Assembly: GCA_027596035.1 (NCBI GenBank)
Contig: JADGJA010000812.1
Coordinates: 1 to 10,321, forward strand
From: Thoreauomyces humboldtii
Taxonomy: Eukaryota; Chytridiomycota; Chytridiomycetes; Spizellomycetales; Powellomycetaceae
Direction: 5' to 3'
DNA: 10,321 nucleotides
Part shown: one piece after another, positions 1-8,500 of the stretch
Numbering within the stretch: position 1 is the first letter of the stretch
How the letters are laid out: each line of letters opens with the position of its first letter
The notes under the pieces: model-generated
Told to the model about the DNA's origin: nothing
The model's input: the letters and a program-made list of their open reading frames with translations, nothing else
Databases searched by the model: none
Made by a program: the position numbers and the translations under genes

Positions 1-123
1 CTCGGCCCCATGTCCTGCGGGTTCTCGGACCCTCGAACCCGGTGCTGTCTCAAGAGCATCGTGAGCGGAACCGCTCTGCCGGCGTACAGTCAGAACTACA
101 CGCTCTGGCAGAACAATCGTTGA
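1..123 (+). CDS. 3' end of an unrecognised plus-strand gene (partial)
   Basis: Reading from base 1, 40 codons are open and end at TGA (121-123). The peptide is cysteine-containing and polar (includes MSCGF, RCCLKS, YSQNYTLWQNN). Most codons end in C or G, the same bias seen in the best exons of this window, which favours this strand over the antisense frame that is also open here. The upstream part lies outside the window. A possible alternative is that the exon ends at 118 and splices (GTTGAG donor at 119, AG at 193-194) to an open frame that continues NDDIFSSFLNRINMSSIDAN and stays C3-rich to about 300. The donor is weak, so the simple stop is preferred. No family is recognised. Confidence 0.42.
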   Translation, partial: LGPMSCGFSDPRTRCCLKSIVSGTALPAYSQNYTLWQNNR

Positions 124-378
124 GTCCGGGGCTTCATGCTTTTTCCTCCACAAGTTGTAGTATATCCCTGAATTCTTACATACCCCTTTACAAGTGAACG
201 ACGACATCTTTTCGTCTTTCCTGAATAGAATAAACATGTCCTCCATTGATGCCAACCCTGGCGGCGACCCCATCGACAACACCAGTGGGTATATCACATG
301 TGAAGCGGGGGCGAAACTGGCGGAGAAGGTCACTACACTACGAAACTCGCCGTCACTTCCCCGCAAGTGGTTAGCCAT
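1..378 (-). CDS. Competing minus-strand open frame, runs off the left edge
   Basis: An ATG at 378-376 opens 126 codons with no stop before base 1. The frame starts about 40 bases downstream (minus sense) of the TATATATA box at 416-423, which would fit a TATA promoter with a very short leader. The peptide begins MANHLRGSDGEFRSVVTF and has no domain that I recognise. Between 1 and 120 it is codon-aligned antisense to the plus-strand reading, whose codon bias is better, so the two calls exclude each other there. This one is the weaker but cannot be dismissed because of its length and its position next to the TATA box. Confidence 0.22.
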   Translation of the reverse strand, partial: MANHLRGSDGEFRSVVTFSASFAPASHVIYPLVLSMGSPPGLASMEDMFILFRKDEKMSSFTCKGVCKNSGIYYNLWRKKHEAPDSTIVLPERVVLTVRRQSGSAHDALETAPGSRVREPAGHGAE

Positions 379-414
379 TCGACCCGCTAGGTTCCCCTTT
401 CTACCCTGCCGAAA

Positions 415-428
415 CTATATATACGAAG
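415..428 (-). promoter_or_regulatory. TATA-box element, inverted copy of 1010-1023
   Basis: The 14 bases ctatatatacgaag are the exact reverse complement of 1010-1023. Looser similarity continues on the promoter-proximal side: a G-rich run, then a GAAC group. In this orientation the element would drive leftward transcription, toward the ATG at 378. TATATATA is nearly symmetrical, so a rightward reading toward the ATG at 466 is also possible. Confidence 0.35.
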
Positions 429-653
429 AGATTTGGGATTGCCGACCGTTCGCCTCGCGAAGAGAATGGGCACGAGTAGGTTTCTTGCGGCTCTTTCGAA
501 CTTCGCTGCACGATCGGACGGCAGGAGATGCGAGAAATCCAGCAGTAGAAAGAGAAGCGTTTTTCCGTTTGACAAGCTTGACACTCGCACAGCTTACACA
601 CGTCGTCCTGCTCTGAGCTCCCCCGCGTCCGTGACTCGGTTTGCTTCTTTCGT

Positions 654-973
654 ATGGCATTGGCCCGTGCACTTTCCGATCCTGGCACCCGTGCTCACCC
701 TCGCTGCCGTCGCGGCTGACGCCGCCTCCCTGCCCACTCGCCGCTCCACCGCCATCGCCGCCTGTCGCCTTCCGCACGACGACCTTCACCACCCTCGCCG
801 TCTGCTCCGTTCCCAAGAAACGCGACGCCGACGTTCCCATGGCCTGGACCATCGCAGCCTACTTTCCCGCCACCCTCCTCTTGTCCTACTGCAACGACAT
901 TCCAGGATCGTACCTTGTCGACGAGGAGGGGTCGTCCGCACGACGAGCCTCCCGCCAGGACCCAGCGGTCTAA
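654..973 (+). other. C-rich coding-like stretch with frame changes (possible broken small secreted-protein gene)
   Basis: No single frame explains this segment, but codon bias typical of coding DNA (codons ending in C) is obvious and moves between frames. From about 690 to 768 one frame reads a hydrophobic, signal-peptide-like run (ILAPVLTLAAVAADAASLP). From about 770 the next frame reads VAFRTTTFTTLAV, then PKKRDADVPMAWTIAAYFP, and ends at TAA (971-973). An ATG at 654 in the third frame could supply the start (MALARALS). Two single-base shifts, about 690 and 770, would join these into one secreted protein of roughly 105 residues. Either the gene is decayed, the assembly has indels, or the bias is accidental. 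No family is recognised, and the minus strand is also open here with a Gly-rich reading. Confidence 0.25.
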
Positions 974-1009
974 GCGACGGAAAGGATGAATGGAGGTTCG
1001 ATGCGAGCG

Positions 1010-1023
1010 CTTCGTATATATAG
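1010..1023 (+). promoter_or_regulatory. TATA-box element
   Basis: The sequence cttcgtatatatag is followed by a G-rich run (gggcgggggtggg). Its exact inverted copy sits at 415-428. In this orientation it would start transcription near 1045-1050, just ahead of the GTGAGT-type donor at 1092. Confidence 0.38.
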
Positions 1024-1126
1024 GGCGGGGGTGGGAAACTGGCGAACAGAACAGATTCGATCAGCGAGCGATTCGTGACAATTCGATAGCGGTGAGTTTT
1101 CGGAAAAGGGACGGCACAACCACCAA

Positions 1127-1140
1127 CCCCCCCCCCCCCC
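1127..1140 (+). repeat. 14-base poly-C run
   Basis: Fourteen consecutive C, directly followed by AG at 1141-1142. It could be the pyrimidine tract of a plus-strand 3' splice site. The true length may be uncertain because such runs are prone to polymerase and sequencing slippage. Confidence 0.8.
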
Positions 1141-1297
1141 AGTTTTGGACAATCTAATACGAGGTCGCGTCAAAACTCCTGGCGCTCATCAGCGTTTCCC
1201 CTTTTTTTGGGGACGATGATGCTCCGCTCTCCCGTCAGCGTTCAAGGCAACGAAAAAGGGATTGCGCAACTCTGTAAAAATTGATATGCTATCCTAG

Positions 1298-4200
1298 CTA
1301 CAACCCGGTCATAACGGCGACGCCGAACGACACCAGGGCGACCACGGCAAGGGTCGGACGGTTGACGAGAGCACCGTTCGCGGTGGCCTGGGCGACGATG
1401 CTCTGTCGACGGGACAAGGAAACGGCCAACATTTGATCAGTATCATTTTTCTCGACAGGCAAAACACGATGAGGTCCTCACCCATGTCGAGAATTGAGAC
1501 GTGGTGTACCGGACCACCTTCGTGTCGGTGTCGACGGTGCCGATCTGCGCTTGCCAGCTCCGCGAAGTGGTGTCGTATCGAGACCACTTGAGATCCTTGG
1601 CGTCGTATCCGTACTGCGTCAGCACTGGGGGGCAAGCCACAGAACGCATCGGTCAGAAACGGGGAAGGAACCCAAGGGCACCGATGGGGATGGGGACTTA
1701 CAGTCGTCCGCGTAGACAAAGGTCAGATTGGCCTTGAAAGTGCCTCCGGTGGTGATGTTGAAGCTGTAGTACGTGGCGATGCCCTTGGGAGGCTCGGCGA
1801 CGTTCGCCGGGGGCGACGGTGCTACGGTGACGTTGACCGTAGCCGAAGAGGCACTGTTCAAGGACATTCCGCAGTTACCGGGCAGAGCGAATGTCGTGGA
1901 AACGTTCGGAGCGACACCTGCACGGGACGGTGGATGGTAGATCTGCGTTGGTGAGAGATGCAAGTTTCAAAGAGACCAGGACTGCATTTACCGACGAGGG
2001 AATGACTTGTTGTCTGCACGAGGGAAGCAGGTCTGGCTCCAGCGGCCACGACAGCGACGTGACAGACGGACGACACGCAGTTGTTCGTCCCACAGTCGCT
2101 GTTGCTCGTACATGGGCCGCCGAGATCCACCAGCTTGCCCAGGACGGCGCAGACGCCGCGAAGACAGTTTGCGGTGGTGCAGTCGTCGCCGGTGGCGCAC
2201 GAAGCGCCGAGTCCGGACTTGCCGCCCGACTGGCAGAAGCTGTCGGTGCACACGCGGCTGGCGCAGTTGGCGTTCGAGGTGCAGCTGGCACCGTCGGCCG
2301 CGTTCGTGGTCCCGCTTCCCGTGGACGCGAACGCCGTCGTGGTGGTCACGTCGATGGGAACGTACGGGCTCGGGTCGGGATCGGTGTAGCTAGCGAGCGA
2401 ATTGACAGCCGTGAAAGACAGAATCTGATGGGCGTTGATACTTCCTTGGCTGTCGATCCAATCGTTTCCGCGGTCCCCGAAGTTCGACGCGATGAAAGGG
2501 GTACAGTACAGGACCTGGTCTGTGGGCCGGGCTCCAGTAGCGGTGCTGGTGCCGCCGAAAGCGTATTGCATGATATAGTCGATTTCGGCCTGACCTTTGG
2601 CGTTTCCGCCACATGAGGTCGGGTCGGATCCAGTTCCCTTGACAAGGTTGCAAATGTTGCTCTGGTCATAAGCCGTCGCCGCGCCGATGGGATCCAGCCA
2701 GTTGTCGTTCCAGAAGATGGATTCTGTACGGAGCGAGCCGCGAACATCCGTACAGACAGCGTTGCTGCCGCAGTCCCCATCCTGTGCACCTCGTTAGAAC
2801 TCGCCATCAACGTTGTCATGTCAAAGCGTGAAAAGTACCGTGGCACAGATCTTGGGCGGACCCATGAGGTACTGACAGTCTGCTCCTATGCAGTCGATGT
2901 TGACCGACGGCCAGACAGATGTACTGCACTGCTGCACGTTGATGTTGATGACAACATCCAATCCCAAAAGAGCCAGATTCTGCAGTCCAGTAAACGAGAC
3001 CGTGCACTTGCCCGTCGACTTCCAGGTGGCATACGTGCAGGTACTGGGCAATTTCATCTTCAGACCTGCATAGATACGTTAGCTTAGAACGGATGATTAT
3101 CGAGCGTGCCATCTCACCATTCAGGATGTTTTGAATGTCAGTCAGCCAATCGTTGTTTGGAGGAGTGCTTCCCAGCGAGCCGGACGCGGTGGAATCGGCA
3201 GCAAAGAGCCAAGTTCCGAGCGTCCATAAGCCGTAGCGAATATTGAACTGCGCGGCAGTCCACGGAGTAGAAACTTGGCAATCCTGAGAACTGCAGTAAG
3301 AGTGTTGTCATGTACTTTGTTTGGGCTTCGATCTGGAGCTACCTGCGATGCCTTGACGAGCTGCGTGAAGTACGAGATCGCCTGGGTGAACGCCCAGGGA
3401 CTGAGTTTCAGGCGGATCTGACCATCGGCAACCAATATCTGGCCATCGCATGTGATTTGCAAGGCGCGCACCGCCTGGCCAGAAGTCACAGGGAAGAGTC
3501 CTGGCAAGCAAACTTTTACGTCAGAAGCGACGAACATCTTCACGACGCCTAAAGACTAAGGGCCATACCACGCAAAGAGGGTTCGAGCAGTGTCTGACCA
3601 GGCGTAGTCGCGACGACCCCGCTGGAAATCGTACCATCCCACGCAGCGAGGTTTGACAGAGTCAGGATCTGCTTGTCCGTGCCAAGGCACCCGGTATTGG
3701 TGCCAGCAACCTGCTCCAGATCGATCGCAGCATCGTCAAAAGCCCGTCTTAGAGCACCCTCCTGGATCTCGTATATGCCGCACATGCCTAAGAGTAGGTA
3801 AGCAGAAAAATATAACTCAGCAAGGAATGACCACACACAGAATCCGCGAAAAGGGTTATCTTACCGAGCTTAGTGTTTAGCGCGTTGTTGGGCCAGAGAG
3901 AGCGCATGTATGTCATGAAAAAGGCCCCAGCATTGGTACTGGTACTGCTGCTTCCGTCGTTAAGACATCCAGGGAATTCGCTCTCGTCGTACAGACCGAT
4001 TGCCTGCATGACGTCAAAGATGTGATGCTGTTGATCGCTGAGGGAGCCGAAGGTGGAGCAGGAGAGACCCGCCGAGCAGTCGCTGCTGGTGCTGCATGGT
4101 TTGAACAACTGCTGGCATCCAGCACCAAGGCAGTTGACGGCGAGACCCGGCAAGGGACTACCGCTAAAGCATTTCCAAGCCGAGACTCCGAGATTGACTT

Positions 4201-4953
4201 CAAGGTCGGGAATGCTGTACTGGCCTGTGCACGTGCCAGTCGCTCTCCAGGTTGCAAGAGTGCAGGTACCTAAAACGAGAGATTAGAAGGGCTGACGATG
4301 GGAGGACTAATATCGAATTTTGGCCGTCGACTCACTAGGCACGGGGGACACATTCAGGTAGTCGGCAAAGTTTAGCAGAGTCGCTGGAAACTTGCCGCTG
4401 CACGCAGTTGTAGGAGTGGCTGTCGAAGGGTTCAAGGTGTTCAAGAAGGCCGTGACCGGATCGTACATGAGCATCTAGACCATGGATGATGATGGTAAGA
4501 AGAGAGAAGCCACAAGTCCCTGGCATGGTCGGAACTCACGAAATCGGCGGTCGATACTGCAGAAGGAAAGCATTCAAATTGTTTTAGGATTGAGGAGAAC
4601 TGACAAAGCTCCCCAACGGTGACGCTTACAGGTTGGGCACACGCATTTGGCCCGGGCCTCGATCTTCTTGAACACGGCTATCAGAGCCTTCTCGATACTC
4701 GGAATATCAAGGTTGAGACCGAACTTCGAGGAAGGCAGGTTAGGTGTATGACAGAGCAACTTGGACCGGACCGAACGGACGGACGTACGGGCATCTTCGG
4801 AGTGAACTCGTAACCTCCATTGCACTCATGTCTGAACAGCGTGGTCCAGCCTTCGCCAGCCGGGAGCTGAGTAGGGTCGGGGAGCGTGGCGGCGACATGG
4901 TTCCCAAGAAGTAGTGGAAGGACTAGCCCCGCACCGACTCGCAAAAGCTTCAT
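1298..4953 (-). CDS. Secreted cysteine-rich, probably GPI-anchored modular surface protein (13 exons, about 941 aa)
   Basis: Exons, in gene order: 4953-4789, 4723-4630, 4556-4540, 4474-4336, 4269-3865, 3787-3635, 3548-3343, 3283-3118, 3065-2839, 2781-1992, 1917-1702, 1624-1482, 1402-1298. All introns are GT-AG, all phases agree, and the total is 942 codons including TAG. The end of exon 6 is uncertain (see finding). Residues 1-22 are a signal peptide, with likely cleavage after NHVAA. Two related cysteine modules follow (about 56-273 and 370-600), each with an S-T-C-T-x-A-T-W motif (139-146, 456-463) and a C-x5-DC knot. Residues 660-690 are a Thr/Ser/Pro-rich linker; 691-764 are three C-x5-C-x4-C-x4-C repeats. 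Residues 800-907 have several N-glycosylation sequons (NVT, NIT, NLT) and end TTSQFSTW. Residues 920-941 are a hydrophobic tail after small residues (ATANGA), typical of a GPI signal. It should sit on the outer face of the plasma membrane or in the wall. I recognise no named family; the repeats resemble Dickkopf/EGF-like knots only in spacing. Confidence 0.85.
2062..2283 (-). repeat. Three protein-level cysteine repeats, C-x5-C-x4-C-x4-C
   Basis: In exon 10 of the secreted protein, cysteines at residues 691/697/702/707, 719/725/730/735 and 748/754/759/764 share identical spacing, with Gly-rich spacers (GGKSGLGA, LVDLGGP) between units. Single related knots with C-x5-[D]C-x5-C spacing occur at 197-209 and 522-534, inside the two larger modules. 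The spacing predicts small disulfide-bonded loops, as in EGF-like or Dickkopf-like extracellular repeats. The protein pattern is seen directly; the fold is inferred. Confidence 0.85.
2572..3414 (-). repeat. Internal module, copy 2 (exons 7-10)
   Basis: Residues about 370-594. Landmarks match copy 1: RLKLSPWAFTQAISYF, a DC turn (SQDCQVSTPW), STPWTAAQF, STCTYATW (456-463), TGKC, IDCIGADCQYLM (506-516) and C-x5-DC-x5-C (522-534). The STCT motif is 317 residues after that of copy 1. In both copies a phase-1 intron lies shortly before it. This fits an ancient internal gene duplication followed by divergence. Confidence 0.72.
3865..4723 (-). repeat. Internal module, copy 1 (exons 2-5)
   Basis: Residues about 56-273. 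Landmarks in order are GLNLDIPSIEKALIAVF, a C-rich turn (KCVCPT), STADF, STCTLATW (139-146), TGTC, VNCLGAGCQQLF (184-195) and C-x5-DC-x5-C (197-209). The order and much of the sequence recur in copy 2. Copy 1 is interrupted by three introns, one of them flanking a 17-base exon. Confidence 0.72.
4540..4556 (-). other. 17-base micro-exon (exon 3 of the secreted protein gene)
   Basis: On the minus strand the 17 bases are bounded by TTCTGCAG upstream and GTGAGT downstream, between introns of 73 and 65 bases. Including it keeps the frame (phase 1 in, phase 0 out) and adds LSTADF, which aligns with the STPWTAAQF segment of copy 2. Skipping it would join phase 1 to phase 0 and break the frame. Confidence 0.7.
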
Positions 4954-5583
4954 GTCTTGGAAATGCTATCAGAAAATCTCAAGAACTGAAGACGGTTTCT
5001 TGCAGATCTAGGATGCACCGAAATTTGTTGTACGCTTGGGCTCAGCTAACCACCTCGGTGCCTTATATTCTTCGTGAGTACGAGAGCGACAAGGCATGTC
5101 AAGGGCAGCCAGTCAATTGCAGCAGCGCTCCCGCTGCTAACGACTGATCCACGTAGTCTGCCTTCAGAGTTACGCTGACATCATTCACGTCTATTGTCTG
5201 CACTTTGCATTCATTAGACCGCCGTTCACGAAACTATGAATAGCCTTTTTAGAAGGAAAGGCATTTGGGTTGACCGTGGAAGGCAGCGGGGTTTGGGGTC
5301 CGCTAGGCTATTTAAAGATACAGCACGCACACAAGGACTCGTCCGGCGGGAGAATCCAGCGACTTGACTACCCGGGGAAAGCATCAAGACACCCATTCTG
5401 AATGGCCAGACACCCACGAGAAAGCAGAACCTGAACGATGTCCTCTCCAGTGTTCCCACTGGTGGAAAGTTGTATCGCAGGTACAGCGAACGCGTCATGA
5501 GGCAGACAGTCCCCTCGCCTTTTACACCAAAGAGCAGCAAGTCCTGTCCCGCAACGGGTCAACTGTCAGAGTAGTGATTCACC
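4954..5583. promoter_or_regulatory. Shared divergent promoter region
   Basis: The starts of the secreted protein (4953, minus) and the permease (5584, plus) face away from each other across 630 bases with no supported coding exon. A TATA-like box for the plus gene (CTATTTAAAG) lies at 5308-5317. A weaker one for the minus gene (GAATATAAGG on the minus strand) lies at 5061-5070, about 110 bases before its ATG. Co-regulation of the two genes is plausible but not shown. Confidence 0.5.
5402..5574 (+). promoter_or_regulatory. Three chained upstream ORFs in the permease leader
   Basis: If transcription starts just downstream of the TATA-like box at 5308-5317, the leader contains ATG frames at 5402-5434 (11 codons), 5438-5500 (21 codons) and 5497-5574 (26 codons), all ending before the main ATG at 5584. 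The second and third overlap in an ATGA arrangement. They would be expected to lower translation of the permease. A leader intron or a later transcription start would remove them. Confidence 0.35.
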
Positions 5584-8500
5584 ATGGCGCTCTCCAGCGA
5601 GACCGGGATTACTACCGTCCTCAATGCGGTCCGTCGCGCTATCGGAAACCTTCCAGCACTCCCGGGACGGCATCCCTGGCGTTGCATTCTTGTGTCGACC
5701 ACATGCACCCTTCTACTTTGTCTCGGTTTGCTTCGCGTGTCTTTGCAGACCGATCCGACAGTCTTACTCAGCGGGCAAACTCAAGGGCTGTCGCCAGCGG
5801 AGACCAACTTTGCGGCGAGCTTCGGCAGGTAGGCTCGTTCGTCGTACCGTTCCACTGCGAACCACCTTTGACGCTATTATAGTCAAGCAGGGATCAGTTT
5901 CGTTCTGAAGGGCGCCAACGGGGCCAATGCTGTGAACAAAGATTACCTGGACGCCGTGTTCCAGTTACAGGACTCGCTGATGGCAGCGCAAATCGTGCAT
6001 GATGGGCGAACTTTCGGAGTGCTTGATTTTTGCCTGCAAACGATCTCCAAGAGTGGGAACCTGAGCTGTTACATGACCAGGTACGCATATTGGGCTGCAG
6101 AGGCATCGGAGCATCACAAGAGCGTCTAACCGTTCAACCAGCCCGGTGGCAGCCTGGGCCAGTCGTGAAGCGCTAAACGCCGACTCTCGCATGGAACGTA
6201 CGCTGTCGACAGTCGTGTCTGCGGGCTGCGGTAGCTTAAACTATTTGTCCAGCTTCCTGGGTGGAATGGAGTATCGTAGTGCAGAAGGGCCACAAATCGT
6301 GCAGAGCGCCAAGGCATTGCGGTTTCGACTCGGAATGTGGGCTGCATACGACAGTTTGGAGGAAGCCGCGTTGCCCGCTATGCTTCGGGAGATGTCTCGC
6401 CTCATGGGTGAGGGGGATGTCGCCGGACAGCATGCGCAGCCTGCCTATCGAATCATGTTCGTCACAAGCGTACGTGACCGCTTTTCCATGCTGCAAAGCC
6501 ACTTGTTGGAGCTGATCGCGTGTTTTCTCGTCACTAGGACGAGCCTGTCAAGGAGCTTCAGTATGCTGTAGTCGAAGGCGCATGGTTGCTCCTTGGCGGC
6601 GTCCTCCTCATGTTCGTATACATCTCGCTCTCGCTTCGTGGGCCGACGATGGTGCGCTCCAGCTCAACCCTGGCACTCTTGTGCATTTTCAACGCTATTT
6701 TGGCCATGGCTGGCGGCATCGGCGTTGCATCAGCCGGTGGCGCGCAGCTCCATCCATTAACAATTCAAGTTATGCCCTTCTTAATTTTTGGCCTGGGGAT
6801 CGACAGTCTTTTCCTCCTGGCGAGACGATTCGACTCGGAGTGCGGAGTAAGTTGCGTGCTGCACTTCTCGCTTCTGCTGGCTAACGACCGTCTGTGAAGG
6901 CATCCGCTGAGATTAGGTTACGAGCGACCTTCCAAAGTATCGGCCATGCGCAAATCACCACGACAGCAGAAATCAGCTTAGGGCTGCTGGCGGGGGCTAT
7001 TGTTCCAGGAATCACCCGTAGTATGTGTATCATGGTGAAATTGCATGAGAGTTTCGGAAGTCAGGTGTGGTTACCTGCTGATGCTCTTCAATACTTTAGA
7101 GTGCCTTGGCCATCATCATCAATACGTTTTTAATGCTCACGTCGGCCGCTGCCACGATCGTACTGCTCGATCGCAAGGACGGTGACGCTCGTAGCTCGAC
7201 AGGTTTTGCGGCCGGCAGTGAACAAAGACGGCCTGATGCTCTACTTAGGAGGTTTTACAGCCTGCTAATCGGAAGTAGGCTTGCCAGACGTCTGATTGTG
7301 AGTAAAAGCATTTTCTTTGTGTGAAAATGAGGTGCTGAATGTCTTTTACGTCTTAGATCGGAAGTTTTGTTATGCTCACTGTGCTCAGTCCTCTCGGTAT
7401 CACAAGGATAACCGAGGATCTGAACCTGCTCGATTTTGTTACGAAATCGGGGAGCGCAGCGGCAACGCTGAATCTAGACAAGGCAAGTACGAGACGAAAT
7501 GAGAACATGTCCTTTACTGATACTCTAGACAACAGGACTTTGGGGGAACAACAAAAGGTTTCGAGGTGTTCCTCCCAGCAATCGACCAGCTATCGAGTGA
7601 CGCCCAGCAACACGGACTGGAACTTCTCGATGCCCTGACAGACTTGCCGAATGTGTCCGGCACGCCCATACATTGGCTTCCCAACTTTAACACGTGGATT
7701 CGAACCGTCAGCCCACATTCACATGAACTCGTCGGGAAGGAGGTGCCTGCAGATAAGATGTCCAGTTGGGTTCGAGAGTTCTTGAACGACACGAAGCACG
7801 GCGGAAATTGCTTGCGTCCCACTATACTCTGGACCGGTGATGAGATCACTGGCAGCGTGATGCTCGGGGACTACGTTCCCGAGAATACGCTGGCAGATTA
7901 CGCCCCGAGTGTTCTCGCTGTCAGGAACGTCGTCAGCCAAGGAGTAAATCTAAGTGCTTTCGTGAGTCCAAAAGACTGCTGACTTTGTATTACATCGCAC
8001 TTATCACCCGCAACTTCTGCATTGGTAGGAAATGGGGACGTATGACTCGGTCGCTCTTTCCTTGTACGTGGCATACTTCATGACCCGCCAAACCTTTTCT
8101 CATTCCTTGACCGCAGCATCCATATGCGCACCGACATTCTCGTGATGTTCGGTACTTTTCTCGGTACGTGCTGTGCTGCATCTAGCCCTAAGCGGGTGAA
8201 AGTCAAAGGCTTGATCGTTTCTTCTCTTTAACTAGCTGGAACCGTGGTGATGAACGCTCTCTTCTTCAGGAAAGCACGTGTAACTCTGCTTACCATACCC
8301 ATTCTGGTGAGCGCTATGCTTGCAGTTTGCGCGGTTCTGCCAGGCATGGGCATCCCTGTAAGTCGACAATCCGCAGCTTTGATAAATGCCACGACTTGAC
8401 AACCAACCTTTGCACCTTGTGCAGATCAATTCCATAATCGTCGCAATCCTCGGGGTATCCATGGCCATTGCGACCGACTTCTCCGGATACGTTCAAGAAG

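Larger units (their letters stand above)
974..1297. other. Intergenic stretch with TATA box and intron-like segment
   Basis: No supported coding sequence. A TATA box lies at 1015-1022. An intron-like segment (1092-1142) begins GTGAGT and ends in a 14-C run plus AG, 51 bases long, which matches the intron lengths of this genome. Downstream the first ATG (1216) opens only 23 codons including the stop (1216-1284). This would fit the leader of a rightward transcript running antisense into the 3' end of the minus-strand gene that stops at 1298, or chance. The segment also holds the 3' flank of that gene. Confidence 0.35.

Noticed and set aside
996..1006. tRNA B-box-like ggttcgatgcg
   Set aside because: No A box at the right distance upstream and no cloverleaf can be folded around it.
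1891..2616. 241-codon plus-strand open frame
   Set aside because: It is antisense to exon 10 of the secreted protein, which has conserved cysteine repeats and matching splice phases; the plus frame is a GC-rich shadow.
2346..2846. 166-codon minus-strand open frame
   Set aside because: It is out of frame with exon 10 (DGDCGSNAVC...); it also reads through a convincing intron (2838-2782) and destroys the C-x5-C knot.
3549..3568. 20-base intron GTATGG...TTTAG
   Set aside because: It is phase-compatible, but all other introns here are at least 52 bases; an upstream donor (3634) gives a normal 86-base intron.
5364..5882. 172-codon plus-strand frame covering the permease leader and first exon
   Set aside because: It overlaps exon 1 in a different frame; the ATG at 5584 gives the TM1 and loop sequence expected of the family.
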